This document shows, piece after piece, positions 38,157 to 50,214 of a stretch of DNA of 64,000 nt (the first letter of the stretch is position 1; every line of letters begins with the position of its first letter). The notes below the pieces were generated by a model that worked only from the letters and a program-made list of their open reading frames with translations, ran no database searches and was not told the origin of the DNA. The position numbers and the translations under genes were made by a program. The stretch is from Pholiota molesta (taxonomy: Eukaryota; Basidiomycota; Agaricomycetes; Agaricales; Strophariaceae), in the NCBI GenBank assembly GCA_014925825.1, contig JACGCK010000056.1, positions 215,241 to 279,240 of the forward strand. The letters run 5' to 3'.

Positions 38157-38785
38157 TAAGGATATGAAGCGGACAGAGAAAAGAGTTGTTTAATAGCGTA
38201 ACGGTGGCCGGCGGAGTATCCTGCTATCTCGCCACGTCCTCCTGAATGCAACAACAAACACGCCAAAGCCAAACAGAACCATCGTGTCCTCTCCACGTAC
38301 AATCCACGTCTCTTCACAAATGCCACTCATTCCGAGTCACAGCTACGAACTCTTGTCTACAGCACCTGTTTCCTGTCGCTGTTATCTATGGTATCGATGG
38401 AATAGACGTTTGTTTCGCTCTTCCGACGCTTGTTCTCATGGAAAATTCTGGCCGAGTCTCCGACAAATCGCCAGCTATTTGCCAGCTATACTTATACCTG
38501 CACTTCTCTGTGACTTTTTTTTCAAACGACAAAAGAAGCACGATCACAATCCTAGTGCAAACATACATCTTATCTGCTGCTACTTGAGATATTCCACAAC
38601 AACCCTTTGTCGACATATTAAAAAAGAATGATGAAAAAACCTGGATGTTTAGGCGTCGATCTCGCGTGCCTCCAAAATAAGCTGCCTAGTCTTCTCTGAT
38701 CTAGGCGTTATTGAACAATCAAAAGGAAGTGGGTAACTTCATTACCCTTGTAAGTAAATAGCCATATGATGATATATCTTTTGGC
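38157..38785. other. Intergenic: SEC24 promoter and P450 3' flank
   Basis: No gene recognised. A minus-strand frame shifted by one relative to the P450 stop continues to 38719 with P450-like residues (GRPKDI), noted under the P450. Confidence 0.5.
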
Positions 38786-40838
38786 CTACCTAACAAGCCC
38801 ATCAGTGTACTTGACGTCCAGCGGCAGCTCCTTTTCGGATGCATCTTTGGCCTTGCCGATATCGAAAGTCGCAAGGATCGTAGCGATCGCCAACCAAACC
38901 TGTATGAACATGTCAGCATGGACTATGATTATTTATTCGTAAAAACACGTATACCGAAGCAGAAGCGAGATGTCGACCAGGACAGATTCTGCGATTTCAG
39001 AGCATCTCAATAAACGCATCCAGCGGTAAGGATTTACTCTTACCGTCTGCCGAATCCAAATGTGTAGCTTACATCGTCGTCATTCAGATCCCCATTCTCA
39101 TTGAAGAACCTATCCGGGTTGAAGACCTCCGGATCCTTGTATTTTTCCGAATCGCGTGACATTGCCCTTGAAGGTATGCTTGAGTACAGCATATACACAT
39201 CTTATAATAATATTACCAGATATTGGGGTGAATCAAAGTACCTAAAAAAATTTCTCTTAGTTTAAGCCCCAGGTTTGCTGAGAACAACAATTCATAAAGC
39301 TTACCTTTCGGGATATGATATCCCTGGTATACATCATCCTCTTCACTGGTGTGTGGTATCCCAAGAGGTACGTGTGGCTGCCAACGAAGTACTTCCCGCA
39401 TAATGGCCGTAACATATGGCAAGGAGGCTTGATCACCATAATTTGGAAGTCGATCACTACCAACTACTCGGCCAACCTCATCTTGTGCCTTCTTCTGCAC
39501 GTCCGGATAGGTGATCATAGCAATGAAGAAAACCATAATTGAGGACGAAGTCTAATACCACAAATCAATGCATGACTTTAATTTTGAGAGGGTTTAATAG
39601 AGTATTACCGTCCCCACTCCAGCTTCAATCGACAGAAAAGAATGATTAAATTATTAATATCCTGGATGTCATGTTATTGGCACGTACCACCGTATATTGC
39701 CGCAGTGGCTTCTTTCAACATCCTGATGTCGACTTCCGTGCGGGAGCTTTCCAAGAAGCTGGAAACTATAGATACACGTGTAGTTCCTCCCGCCTGTTGA
39801 TAGTCCCGCGACATTATTTAAGTATTATTGTAGCTTATAAGTTCCACTCAAGAAACACACAAAATACGCACCAAAGAATCTGTGGCGTATTTAAACGGGA
39901 CCTCCTGTTGCTCATTCATCACCTTTTTAATGGCGGCTGCATAGCTCTTGAACCCAGCCCCGGGAAGCCAGGACGGAATATAACGCAGGAAAGGAAATCT
40001 ATTGACCATCCACGTAGGAGATTGTCCTTGAGAAAAGGCCACACGAGTGCTCTCCAAAATAGCGACCAAGTGGTCGTCCTTCGGTGCAACGTCATAGCCA
40101 TAAGCGGCGGACAGGATGATAGACCCAGCATACCTAGCAGCAGGATTCGATTGCTGAAGTTAAAAGCATGAACAATTTAATCAAGGGGCCCATTTACGTT
40201 CTGATACGCTCCTCGACGTCTTTGGGGCTGATCAAAAGCGCATATAGCGCATCGTGCATTTTCTCCGTCTGTATTCGTCTGTACGCGAGAGCTGATTCGG
40301 GTTTAAAAGCTTGTTGAAGGATTTGCCTATGCTTTCGCCATTCAGGTCCATACTGTCTCATCTCAGTGTGAGTAATAAACCCCATGCTATACATATATTT
40401 TCGGTGAGTAATTCACAGGAATGCAGTATTAAGGGAACACATACAGAGTGTGCATGGGTGTAACTGGGCGCGATGAATAATTCTGAGAGCGTGTTTCGAG
40501 AAGCTCGGTTGCATCCTTCAAAGAGTTGAGCACAACGACAGGCTTGTTCGAGATCCGCAAATACAGGATGTTCCCTGATAAAATCAGTAAACATTGACAA
40601 CATATAGACAGCACGAAATCATTTCATTACCGTAAATCTTTGCCCACTCTGCACAGACCCGCCACAGAATCGGGACAGCGGCATCAGCATCATTTCCCGA
40701 CAATGTTCCTGTAGAAGGTGGGCCAGGCGGGTGTGGTGGTTTATGTCTAGCAGCCTGCGTCGCCCGATTAAGCGCCCATAGAAAAATAATACCCGCGCCT
40801 GCAAACGATAGCCCAAACGCAACCTGAGGAATAGTCAT
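38786..40838 (-). CDS. Cytochrome P450 monooxygenase (11 exons, about 483 aa)
   Basis: A heme-thiolate oxidase of the microsomal fungal type resembling CYP64-like mushroom P450s. Exons in reading order: 40631-40838, 40445-40574, 40198-40386, 39872-40133, 39688-39793, 39609-39622, 39305-39551, 39217-39241, 39044-39166, 38955-38988, 38786-38899 (484 codons). It has an N-terminal membrane anchor and proline hinge (PPHPPGPPS), C-helix WRKHRQ, I-helix AGVGTTSS, ExxR in REVLR, FNPDRF, and heme loop FGFGRRICPGRH with the Cys ligand. Oddities: the I-helix acidic residue before Thr is Gly, and the protein stops about 20-25 residues early after GLVR. A one-base shift at that point would read GRPKDI and reach 38719. 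The substrate is unknown. Confidence 0.88.
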
Positions 40839-41742
40839 CGCAGGGTCTAATATAAGAGAAGCTCCAAGAAGGAGTAACGAGAAGCCTAGGTGAGGAAGTT
40901 TCGTTGGATGCTACTTATATATATAAAACTCTGCCCTATACTTACGCGTTGGCCTTATGCACAGACCCCTGTGAGACCAGAAATTGGGCTAACTATAGAT
41001 CTATACACATTTTTTTATTTGCTCGAAATCTGCCACTGCCAAACGTTAGGGGCAATCAAAGCCAGGAGTACTCACTCATGAGACGCAGACAGAGCATTGA
41101 TCATAAGAATTACTCAATAAACAGTCAAAATAAATGACATTGAGTCGATTTATGTAATTCAAAGGTTGTGCTTTCCGTTATTTTTTCTTATTGGCGCGCT
41201 AATAATGCGAGGCTTCAGCAGACCGAGGAAGCCAAGAAGACGATATCGTGTGGGAATAACGAATCTTGACGCACGTGATGACCGTTACCGTTTACTTCAA
41301 TGGTAGCCTCTTGTCTCGCCAATGAAGCGTCCTATGAGTATTACAGTACGTACGAGAGGATCGTAAAAAGAATTGGGTGATTTCCGAGGGAAGAACACTA
41401 GTACATAGCTCGTAAGGGGAAAGGGAGATTTACTGTATCGCCGTTGTAAAAAGGTGTCTAAAGTCCAATAGTCCGAATCCATTGTTCTGTGTGTAAGGAG
41501 GTATCCTAGCCAAGACGTCTCGGCTTTTTGGCGCGTTGAAGGTATCAATAATCCAGCATTCTCAACAAAAAAAGAAAACAATGAAAAAGAGAGGGACGAA
41601 AATGACTCCAAAACGACCAAAAGAATACAGAAATCGCGAAGAAACCAAGAAAAATATTGAAGCAAGAGAGCAGAAAAAAAAAGTAGGCCACCGAGCAAAC
41701 GAATCCCGTTGACAATGTCGTCGAACAAGACGATGAAGTAGC
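40839..41742. other. Intergenic: P450 promoter and RRM gene 3' flank
   Basis: No recognisable gene. The open frames seen here are AT-rich and lack splice support. Confidence 0.5.
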
Positions 41743-43726
41743 TTAAGCGGCAGAGCTTTGATAGACAGTATTGTAGTGGATTTGTTTGGCAAGGGCGTAG
41801 TGATGTTGGTGATCGGACATGGGACCATAATCAAGACCCCAGCTACTAAATCGGTGAGTTAAGACTATAACGATGGGTGCCAATGACAGGAACAAGTTAC
41901 CCTGAACTAGCACGAACTTGGCCGAAGTCATGGAGGTCATCAAAAGCGTTAGACGAGAAAGCCTGGTTTGAGGAGACGGAGGATTGTCTAGAGTGCATCG
42001 TAGCAAAATCGTAAGCAGCACCAGTGTTTGACATGCCGAAATTATTCATAGCCGCTGAACTGTTCATAATGTTGCAAGGATTGCAGCTCAGTCTATCTCC
42101 ATTGATCAGGCCTCCTTGGGGAATAGATATGGCATTGTGAGGTCCAGTGGAAGCATGTGTAGGTTTATCGACAGATATGCTATCGCTGTCAGAAAGACCC
42201 CTGTTCAGATCCAAGAGCATAGAGGTTGCAGGCCTGACGAAGCGAGCTTCGATCTGGTAACTGCCATATAATTGACCGCTAAGGCTCTCCTTAGCCTCCT
42301 GCGCGACGCTAGCTCGGGAATACTGGACCAGAACAGACATTGTACCCAGAGGCGAGACTTGAACAATCTCGAGTTTTTCGATGCGACCGAAGGGGAAAAA
42401 CAACGGATGGAGATCCTGAGCTTGAGAGAACAAGAGCGTTGGCAGGTTTGTCACAAGCAAAGATGTTGTTGGCACAAAGCTAGTGGTGAGAGAAGCGGGG
42501 TCCGCATCGTGAGACTCGAGAGAGGAGTCAGAGGAATCAGAGGTCATCACACGCTGCCTTTCGAAAGGCGCTGGGCTAGGGCTCGGCATATTCGAACGAG
42601 AGTCCAACAGCATAGCACGGTCACCACCGTCGAGAAAGCCTTCATGATAATACGTCAGAGATGTGAGCTCAAGGAACCTTCAGATAGAGACAGACCTTGC
42701 GAACGTTGCACGACTGCCCAAGAAACATCAATCGCATGACCCCTTTACAAAATTCAGTTAGGATAAGTGAAAGTAAAAAATACTTACTTGACTTGAGTTC
42801 GGGTCAGTGCTGCCATGGCCCGTTTGGCCTCTTCGTGTGATGACATGACCACAAATCCTCGTCGTCGCGATGAATTGTCGACAGTGGCAAGAATGACGCA
42901 ATGAGATACTGTTCCATACTGGGAAAAGAGAGCCGCAAACTCATTTCTTATGTGGGTCAATTAGTGATCATATAATTTTGGAGTTTGGATCAAGCTTACT
43001 TGGAGAGAGCAAACGGAAGCCCAAGAACGTATAAATTACGACGATCGTCTGCGGAATTTTTGTTGCCTCGAGTGTGAGAGGGCGAGTTTGTCAAAATAGA
43101 AACGTAACTTATGGTAAACGTCAGCAATTGCCCCTCTGTCAAGTTCTCGAGTGATGGCTATCTGCGAATGCATGTATGCAGAAAACGAGCACGAATCACT
43201 GCCAATATACTCACAGAGGTGTTCCTGCCACTGTATATCCGTTCATGCACAGTGCCTTGCTAAACAAGAATTGAGGAACAAAATTTATAGTATACGATTC
43301 ACGCACGCAGAGGCATCCCGATCAACGAATGTTATGTCGAGGCGCGGAGAAACGGCATCTCGTACTTCATGGTAGTTCCTTATTTCTCCTGTGGTAGAAG
43401 AAGTTGATATCCGGGCACACTGTTTAGGACGCTGAAACACAAACCTATAAGGGTGCTAAACAAGGCAAGAATTTCCCGCTTATTGACTGTACGGAAATGA
43501 GTCAGGACACATCACATTGTGTTCGAAAGCAGAACATACCATGACTTGGGATGTTTTCGACGCTCACTGAGTTTGTTGGGCGAGTATCGGTGTTGGAATT
43601 GGCGTTGGAGTTGAACAAAGTACCGGCATCTGCTGCGAAGGACGCCCCAGGATTCCCACTAACATAAAGAGAGTTGGTTGGGGTACTCCGCCCAAACCTA
43701 TATTTGACTCCGTTAATGAACTGCAT
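41743..43726 (-). CDS. RNA-binding protein with three RRM domains
   Basis: Proposed exons: 43540-43726, 43447-43488, 43307-43388, 43215-43259, 43104-43161, 43000-43066, 42788-42946, 42696-42742, 41901-42639, 41743-41845. RRM1: VENIPSHVNKREILALFSTL...LDITFVDRDAS...GYTVAGTPL. RRM2: NLYVLGLPFALSKNEFAALF...RRRGFVVMSS. RRM3: SLLVTNLPTLL...FPFGRIEKLEIV...MSVLVQYSRAS. The rest is Ser/Asn-rich. The join at 43162-43214 is one base out of frame: CT|GTGAGT gives phase 2 but the next exon needs phase 0, so one G may be missing at the donor. A 39-nt in-frame intron may be removed from exon 1. The start is the first in-frame ATG; an upstream exon is possible. It could regulate mRNA stability or meiosis-type programmes, but that is only inferred from the architecture. 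Confidence 0.78.
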
Positions 43727-44210
43727 ATACTCGTTCAAGAGCGTTTTTTGTCGTTGGTATTGGGAAATTTGTTCACGGGGTATTTGGAAGGAATCGCCGA
43801 ATGAGAAACAGGTCTTAAGCAGTAAATGACGTGTCTTATACAGGCGTGAGGGTATTAAGCAAGAAACAAGGTCGTAATGGAAGGAAAGCAAGAAAGATCG
43901 ACGCGTCCGTTGTCCATCGGCGGGTACCTCTTATTGGGGGGAAGATTCTTCCCACGGCATCAATAGCAGCGCGTCATTTCACGTGACTTGATCACTTGAC
44001 CTTTTCCGATTAAAATACTTATTTGAATTTCGCATCGACCCTCCAATGTCCAATTCAACGTCCAAACTCCTTGCAAACTGCCACTCTCATGTCCCCATTT
44101 CTTGCTCGAACTAATCCGAGGAAGAACATCTTTTGTTTGAGCTTAGCTATACATATTAAACATACTTGGCTCACCTAGGATTCTGGCAAATCACCGTTAC
44201 TTGGGTTCTC
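43727..44210. promoter_or_regulatory. Divergent promoter of the RRM gene and the RAD51 paralog
   Basis: 484 bp between two head-to-head start codons with no other gene. It must hold both promoters unless an upstream RRM exon lies here. No TATA box is obvious. Confidence 0.5.
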
Positions 44211-45459
44211 ATGAGCCAGCCAGCTTCGAGGCGGTCTCTACTTTCGTTAAGGCTCCCCACAGATATCCTTGCAGCTCTGACGCGGCATGGCTATGAAACA
44301 TTACAAGATCTGAGATCTACTAATGCAGAGGACCTGTCGAAAAGTTAGTGCAACGTTCTGCTCAATGAATCGTTATATAACGTCCCGTGTCATTATTAGC
44401 CCTCAACGTCCCAATAGAAGATATTCAGGCAATCTACGCATGTTTTCAGAACGCTCCGACGTCAAGCGCTTCAATTTCAATGACTCAATCAGCAGCAAAT
44501 ATGGTACGAAAATTGCAGAAAATATCTACCAAATGCGATCCTCTTGATGAGATCCTCGATGGAGGATTATCTGGTGGCCAAATTCTCGAAATATCTGGTC
44601 CTCCTGGAAGTCCCAAAGAAAGAATGGCAATAAACATTCTGAGATCCTTTGTTGAAGTTGGAGAAGAGGTTATCTTTGTTGGTAAATTTGCGCAATATGT
44701 TTGCTATATATATTGCTCACACTAAGTTCGCAGATTGTCAAAACATGACTACCCCATCTATATTAACTCGAGCTATAGACTGTCTGTACTCCTGCTATGT
44801 CTAATAGCATCTTCTTTCACTGACCGTGATTTGACTCTAGCGCCCACTTTGCAGGAACGTTTACACTACACAAGCGCCCAAACTCTGTTAGAATTCCTCA
44901 TGTTTATACGACATCTTCCACGTCTACTAAGTGCACATCCGCAGGCAAGTAATCTACATACGCATACGTTTACTCTTTTCGTTGACACTACTGAATTAGG
45001 TGTCGCTTCTTGTTCTCAGCTCAATTTCCATGCCATTCCAAAATCCAAACCTCGGCATCTCTCAGAAGAATTTCCACCTCGAAAGGGTGAAACAGGCCTT
45101 TTCTACAATCAGTGCATTGAACAACGTCACGGTAAGTCCTGACTGTGATCCATGGATACATGGACCATCACGAACGCATGAACAACCTCTTTAGGTGGTA
45201 ATAACATCACAATTGTCGACCAAGATGGTGAACGCAGATGGGACTGCCGGAACCTTTGACTCCGGTGCGAAGGGTACCATGCTACCTTCTCTAGGTAGTG
45301 TCTTCATTTTGATCTTTCTTCAGAACGTTCTCAATTCTCATTTGTTTCCATTATACAGGATCCTCCTATCTTCCCAACGCAAAGGCCCATAGAGTGATAC
45401 TGGCCCCTGATGGCATGTTTTCGGGGTATGTACCCGAATTATTCGGTATACTCGAGTAG
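44211..45459 (+). CDS. RAD51-family recombination protein (RAD51 paralog, 7 exons, 299 aa)
   Basis: A RecA/RAD51-fold protein of homologous recombination, closest in layout to RAD51C/Rad57-type paralogs. Exons: 44211-44343, 44400-44681, 44734-44781, 44841-44944, 45000-45131, 45195-45294, 45359-45459 (300 codons). An N-terminal helix-hairpin-helix-like part (LPTDILAALTRHGYETLQDL) is followed by the family entry motif CDPLDEILDGGLSGGQILEI, a Walker A-like GPPGSPKE, a Walker B-like LLVLSSISMPF, and VVITSQLSTK with the conserved Gln. The Walker A Thr/Ser is replaced by Glu, so ATP binding may be weak. Intron 44945-44999 has the classic GC donor CAG|GCAAGT. The donor after exon 3 (GACT|GTCTGT) was chosen by frame only. 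Confidence 0.82.
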
Positions 45460-45838
45460 AAGTTCACCCGCGGGCCCAACTACAGCGTTATAAAACTACT
45501 GTCATCTCCCACATGTGCACCTGGGAAAATTCCGTCAAAGAGCATTCCGTATTGCATCGTGCGTGCAGTATTCGAGGGCCTTCATGGCAGTCTTTGATAT
45601 CTGCCGCTGACTGAACTCGTCTGTTTTCTATATATACTCTAGGAACCTAGCTGAAAATGTGGACTCTACAACTTTTTCTGGAAAAGCAGGGAAATGACTT
45701 AATGTGAACCCACTGAACGCTGGCATACGTATCGTCCAAGGACAGACTAGGGCTAAGGACTAGGAAAGGAAGCTTGGAGGCTGTTATGTACATCGATGTA
45801 TTCCACATTCTATCCAACGACAATATTTGTTTTGATCT

Positions 45839-45872
45839 GAAGAGTGGATGACTTTCCTTAACGGTTTAGAAC
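45839..45872 (+). repeat. Left terminal inverted repeat of the Harbinger element
   Basis: 34 bp containing TGACTTTCCTTAACGG; the reverse complement lies at 50181-50214 with one mismatch (position 45844, G versus C). Confidence 0.85.
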
Positions 45873-46109
45873 TCCAAACATTGTTTCAATTATACTTTTT
45901 CGGAATCTCCCGCAGTTTAGAAAGTAGAAATTTTATCTAGAAAACCTTAACACTATTGCATTGGTTGAAGTTGTAGACCTATGTGTACAAATTCAAACTT
46001 GGATTGGCCGGACCGCAATCTGCGGATGCAATAGTCACTGATAAGATATCCAAGATTGTATGGTGGCCGCGAGCGCGAGCGGTACCACCACTCCAGACAC
46101 CTTCAGCCC

Positions 46110-47498
46110 ATGGACGAAGCGCTTAACATCTATCATGCCCTTGTTCTAGAGGATGAAGAATGGGATGACGAGATGGCAGACTTAGAAGTTGCGGCGCTTT
46201 CTGGCACTGCAATTTATCTTGAAGCTTCGGAAAATCGTCAACGTAGATCAGCACGTCGGCGTCGTTTGTATCTTGTACGAAATGACCTGCTGCCCAACCC
46301 ACGAGTCAATACACCATGGCAGCGATTGCTCAGCAGCTCCAGTGACCGCGCATACATAACAACAATGGGCATAGACGTGGACACCTTCAAATACATCCTT
46401 GACGCCGGATTTACACTGCTATGGAATACCACGCCCCTCATCCGACCCGACAATCCCATGAGCGCGCCACCCCGCATTAACAGTCGATCTCTTGATGCTG
46501 CTGGAGGACTGGGATTGATTCTCCATTATCTAAACTCGACGATGCGGGAGGTGAGCTTGATGGAAATCTTTGCATTGATTCCAAGCACAGTGTCGCGGTA
46601 TATTGAATTCTGCCTCGATATCCTTCTCAATGTCCTTCGAAATATGGTTGACGCTGCTATCGAGTGGCCCAAAGGGGAGCAGTTTGAAGAATATACCGAT
46701 CTCGTGGTAGCTCGACACCCTCTTTTGACAGGTGCTTTTGGGACAATGGATGGCCTCAACCTTGCCGTTCAAGAATCACCTAATCAAGAAATCGAGAACG
46801 CAACTTACAATGGATGGCTACATGACCATTTCGTCAGTTCAGTAATTGCATTTGGGTCAACAGGTATGTCAAAAGATAACTTGATGAGTTTCTGGGCCCT
46901 GGCTGGGAAAGGCTAATATTGCTATCATCCTGACACGCGCTACATAATAGGCTCAATCATTGCTTGTAAATTAAACGCACCGGGGAGTTGGCATGATGCT
47001 CGTGTTGCTCGACCAATCTTCGAGAAGTTGCGAACTCAAACACCTGAAGGATTTTACCTCGTAACCGACACCGCATTTCCGAGGGGAACAGATCAAATCA
47101 AAGGCCGAATAAAAGCACCAATGAAGAGTGGGACACGCTTACCAGTAGACGAAAAGGAACGGGCCAAAGTACAAGCATTTGATCGACAACTTCTTTCCTT
47201 CCGACAAACAGCTGAATGGGGGATGCGTGCCCTACAAGGTTCATTTGGCCGCCTTCGTATTCCCTTGGATATCAATCACTCATCCCGGCGTGGAGATATT
47301 CTTGAGGTTGTAATGCGCTTATACCAAATTCGAGCACGTCGTGTCAACATCAATCAGATAAGAAGTGTCTATATGCCAACCTGGACTGAAGGAGATGAAC
47401 AACGGAGGATTTGGGATGATTTTGAAAATATTCTCTTTAAGGATCAACGGAAGCATGACAGAGTTGCCCGATTTCATATGGTAGAGGTAGATGAATAA
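46110..47498 (+). CDS. PIF/Harbinger transposase, DDE_Tnp_4 type (2 exons, 433 aa)
   Basis: Catalyses cut-and-paste transposition. Exons 46110-46863 and 46951-47498 (434 codons), joined at a phase-1 intron with GTATGT...AATAG. The catalytic acids fit the family: first Asp in GTMDGLN, second in the LVTDTAFPRG block, and Glu in QTAEWGMRALQGSFGRL. ...GSWHDARVARPI matches the family's GSxHD segment. The N-terminal part has Arg-rich RRSARRRRL and helical DNA-binding-like sequence. ATG 46110 is the first in frame. The gene appears intact. Confidence 0.9.
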
Positions 47499-47577
47499 AT
47501 GTATTATGTATGATACCGTACGATATGGGAAAACACAAAAATCTTTGACTATTGATTTAAAAAGCTAACGGCACCAT

Positions 47578-48410
47578 CTAATCATCCTGTTTAGACTCAT
47601 TACCCATCTTGTCAGGAGAAGGATAGGGATTTACGGTATAGGATATAGTCCCAGGGGATATATGTGGCAGTCTATTGAGTTCATCACCATCATCACTGCC
47701 GCCTACCCATTCAACATGACGCCCACCATTGTGGAAAAAGGTTTCCCGCCTTACACGTCTGTCATGCAAGGGACTTGCAGCCTGGAGTGGACTTGCGTCT
47801 GCGATGGTTTGTTGGAAGCCACGGTTGTGGGTATAAGATCCGGGGCTCTCTTCATTGAGCCGACTCGAATAACGAGAGGAAGAGGGCTGGCGAGGGGTTT
47901 CATAGATGTGGCGAGAGGATGAGGGACGGTGAGGGGTATCATAAAGACGGCGTTGGCGGCGTAAACGAGCAGCAGAAGGGCTGTTGCGTCTGTACCGCGA
48001 GAATCGGTCACTGAAAGGAGAACCATGCTCCATCAGAGCACGCATCTCAGCTCTGTCAGCCCGGCGTTCAGCTTCATGACGGTCGTTTTGAGCTTGTTGG
48101 AGTTGGGTGCGTAGATTTTCGATGGTTAACTGAGCATCTCGGAGAGTCTGCGACACAGTAAGGAGCTGTGTAGTATGCAAGGAACGTGTTGCACGTTCAT
48201 CGTCGCGAGCAGCCTGTGTTGCGGGGTCGAGAGCCCTAGTGATCGAACTGAGAAGTTCTGAGGCATTGTTTCGAGAGTTTCGGTTGCGTGGGGGAACAAT
48301 GCGGTCTGCTGGGAGCCGGCGAGCAACAGGGCCAGCTGCAGAGTCAGGCTCCTTCTTGATGTTGGCCTTAGAGGCAACGGGCTGTGCAATTGTCTTTGGG
48401 CGTGGTTTGC

Positions 48411-48450
<40 letters not shown>

Positions 48451-49506
48451 ATTTGCATCACCATGATCACTAGTAAGAAAGGAAAGGATCAGTGCGAGCT
48501 ACAAGATATGGAAGCAAACTTACCTGATCTCATCATCTGGTGCATCAACAATCTCGGAATCATCGAGCTCCCGTGTTTCCACTTTACTGCTGATCATGTC
48601 TTCGATGAAGTGGGCACGTTCAACATGTGGTGGGCATTCAGCATCTCCAGTAGGCTTCGTGGTTCGGACCAACTTTAGTGTTATTAGTAAATGAAGGTCA
48701 GCTTCAAATAAACGAGCTCGTACCTGCTTGAACTTCGCTTCGAGAGACTTGACAGACCTCTCTGGGCGCCCAACAGATAAAGCCCACTCATTAAATGAGG
48801 CGCCAACTGTGTTCCAGGATAATCCACCAATAGGGAGGTAGTCTTCAATGTAATCGAGTAGCACATCGAGGTCTTCATCATTGTAATTCGCAGCACCGGC
48901 AACCCGACCGCGACGCTTGGTGCGTTTAGCATTGGGCTCATCATCCAGTTCCGCACCGGTGCGCTTTGGGGCAGCCTTCTGCTTGCCTTTGGCCTTCGAT
49001 GAAAGTGCGGGAGGTGGGCGACGGCTGCCAGCTACCTTTTCGACAGGTTTGGCTTTTTTCGGCAGGATAGGCTGAGTAGGCCCAGGGAATTCGTCGTCGT
49101 CATCCAGAGCTGGATCGATGGCTGGTTTTGGATTCCCGGAAAAACCGGCGGGTGTAGGATGTGGGTATGGACCATGAGGAGCATCATTTGGGCCATACAA
49201 AGGTGGGTAAGTCTAAACAGCATTTTAGTCAAAGGCTTGGAGGTAGACGTTTACGAAACAGACTTACACTACCAGGATAACCTCCAGGATAGCCCCCTAT
49301 GTATGGACCTGGCGCTTGGGCATGCTATAGATAAATGGGATGAGAAATGAGTAGAGATAGACAGAGATACGAAGGCTTACCGAATGGCTCGTCGGCCAGC
49401 CATGACCTCCTGGCCCATAATGCGGATAACGATTGATAGCATGATCTGCTGGACCACCAGCATTCGCAATTGTGGTGGAGCCAGTGTTGGTGTTATTGGA
49501 AGACAT
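47578..49506 (-). CDS. Harbinger accessory DNA-binding protein, Myb/SANT-like (5 exons, 570 aa)
   Basis: The second Harbinger protein, which brings the transposase to DNA and the nucleus. Exons in reading order: 49381-49506, 49268-49324, 48724-49212, 48524-48672, 47578-48469 (571 codons). The N-terminus is Gly/Pro/Tyr-rich. Basic nuclear signals (NAKRTKRRGR) precede a trihelix-like segment (DVLLDYIEDYLPIGGLSWNTVGASFNEWA...RSVKSLEAKFKQ). Next come an acidic run of Asp encoded by a GAT/GAC triplet repeat near 48412-48452 and a coiled coil (QLTIENLRTQLQQAQNDRHE). The C-terminus is Ser/Arg-rich. It is convergent with the transposase, with stops 79 bp apart. Confidence 0.82.
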
Positions 49507-50180
49507 AGCAGAGAGTGCGTAAGATAAAGAAACGTTGGGGGTTAGCAATGCCGCAGGGAGTTGCTGGTAAAGCAGAACGAACATACCACAACTTTATACG
49601 TTTTTTTGCACCCTAATCATTTCATCGTACGATGGCGAAAAAAAATCCACTATATTGCAATATGTCTTTAAGAGCACTAGCAAAGGTGGTCAAGCGAGGG
49701 ATCGAATGGTGATTTGCTCTAAGGTGATATATTGCTATTGAAAATCCCTGGAATGGTACGGTCCAAAATTGAGAAAAGAGCACTTCAGCATTGAAATTGA
49801 GACATACCTGTTCACCGTATCCATGAAATCGAATGCCTTCCATCCCAAATATCCAAGAAATACAGGAGAATAGCTTGCTGTGGTGCGTAAACGAGAGGAT
49901 GCGACTGCAGTGGTGGAAATGGTGGCTTAGATGATGAGTGACCCAAAGACGATATCTTGCCGGATTGGTAATGCGACGATCTTCTTTAGTGCTCGCGGGG
50001 CTCGAAAATTAATCTGAAACAGCTTTGAAGCCGGATTTGAAGGTAGAAAGAGGGGGGGAGGGTCTGTCTTGATGAACGTTTAGAAAGAGGGTCGAGATAA
50101 GCGTCGGAGTCGAAATTTCACGTGCCTGACCAATGGCAACTCGGCTTGAGACTTAGAAACATTCATCAAGAACTAGAAAC

Positions 50181-50214
50181 GTTCTAAACCGTTAAGGAAA
50201 GTCATCCAGTCTTC
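50181..50214 (-). repeat. Right terminal inverted repeat of the Harbinger element
   Basis: Inverted copy (33/34) of 45839-45872. Confidence 0.85.

Larger units (their letters stand above)
45839..50214. mobile_element. PIF/Harbinger-type DNA transposon, about 4.4 kb, two divergently placed genes
   Basis: A DDE transposase gene (+) and a Myb/SANT-like accessory gene (-) face each other inside a pair of 34-bp inverted repeats (45839-45872 and 50181-50214, 33/34 identical). A transposase plus a separate DNA-binding protein is the defining Harbinger layout. Both genes are open with intact splice sites, suggesting a recent insertion. I could not find a matching 3-bp target-site duplication directly outside the repeats, so the exact ends may differ by some bases. 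Confidence 0.85.
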
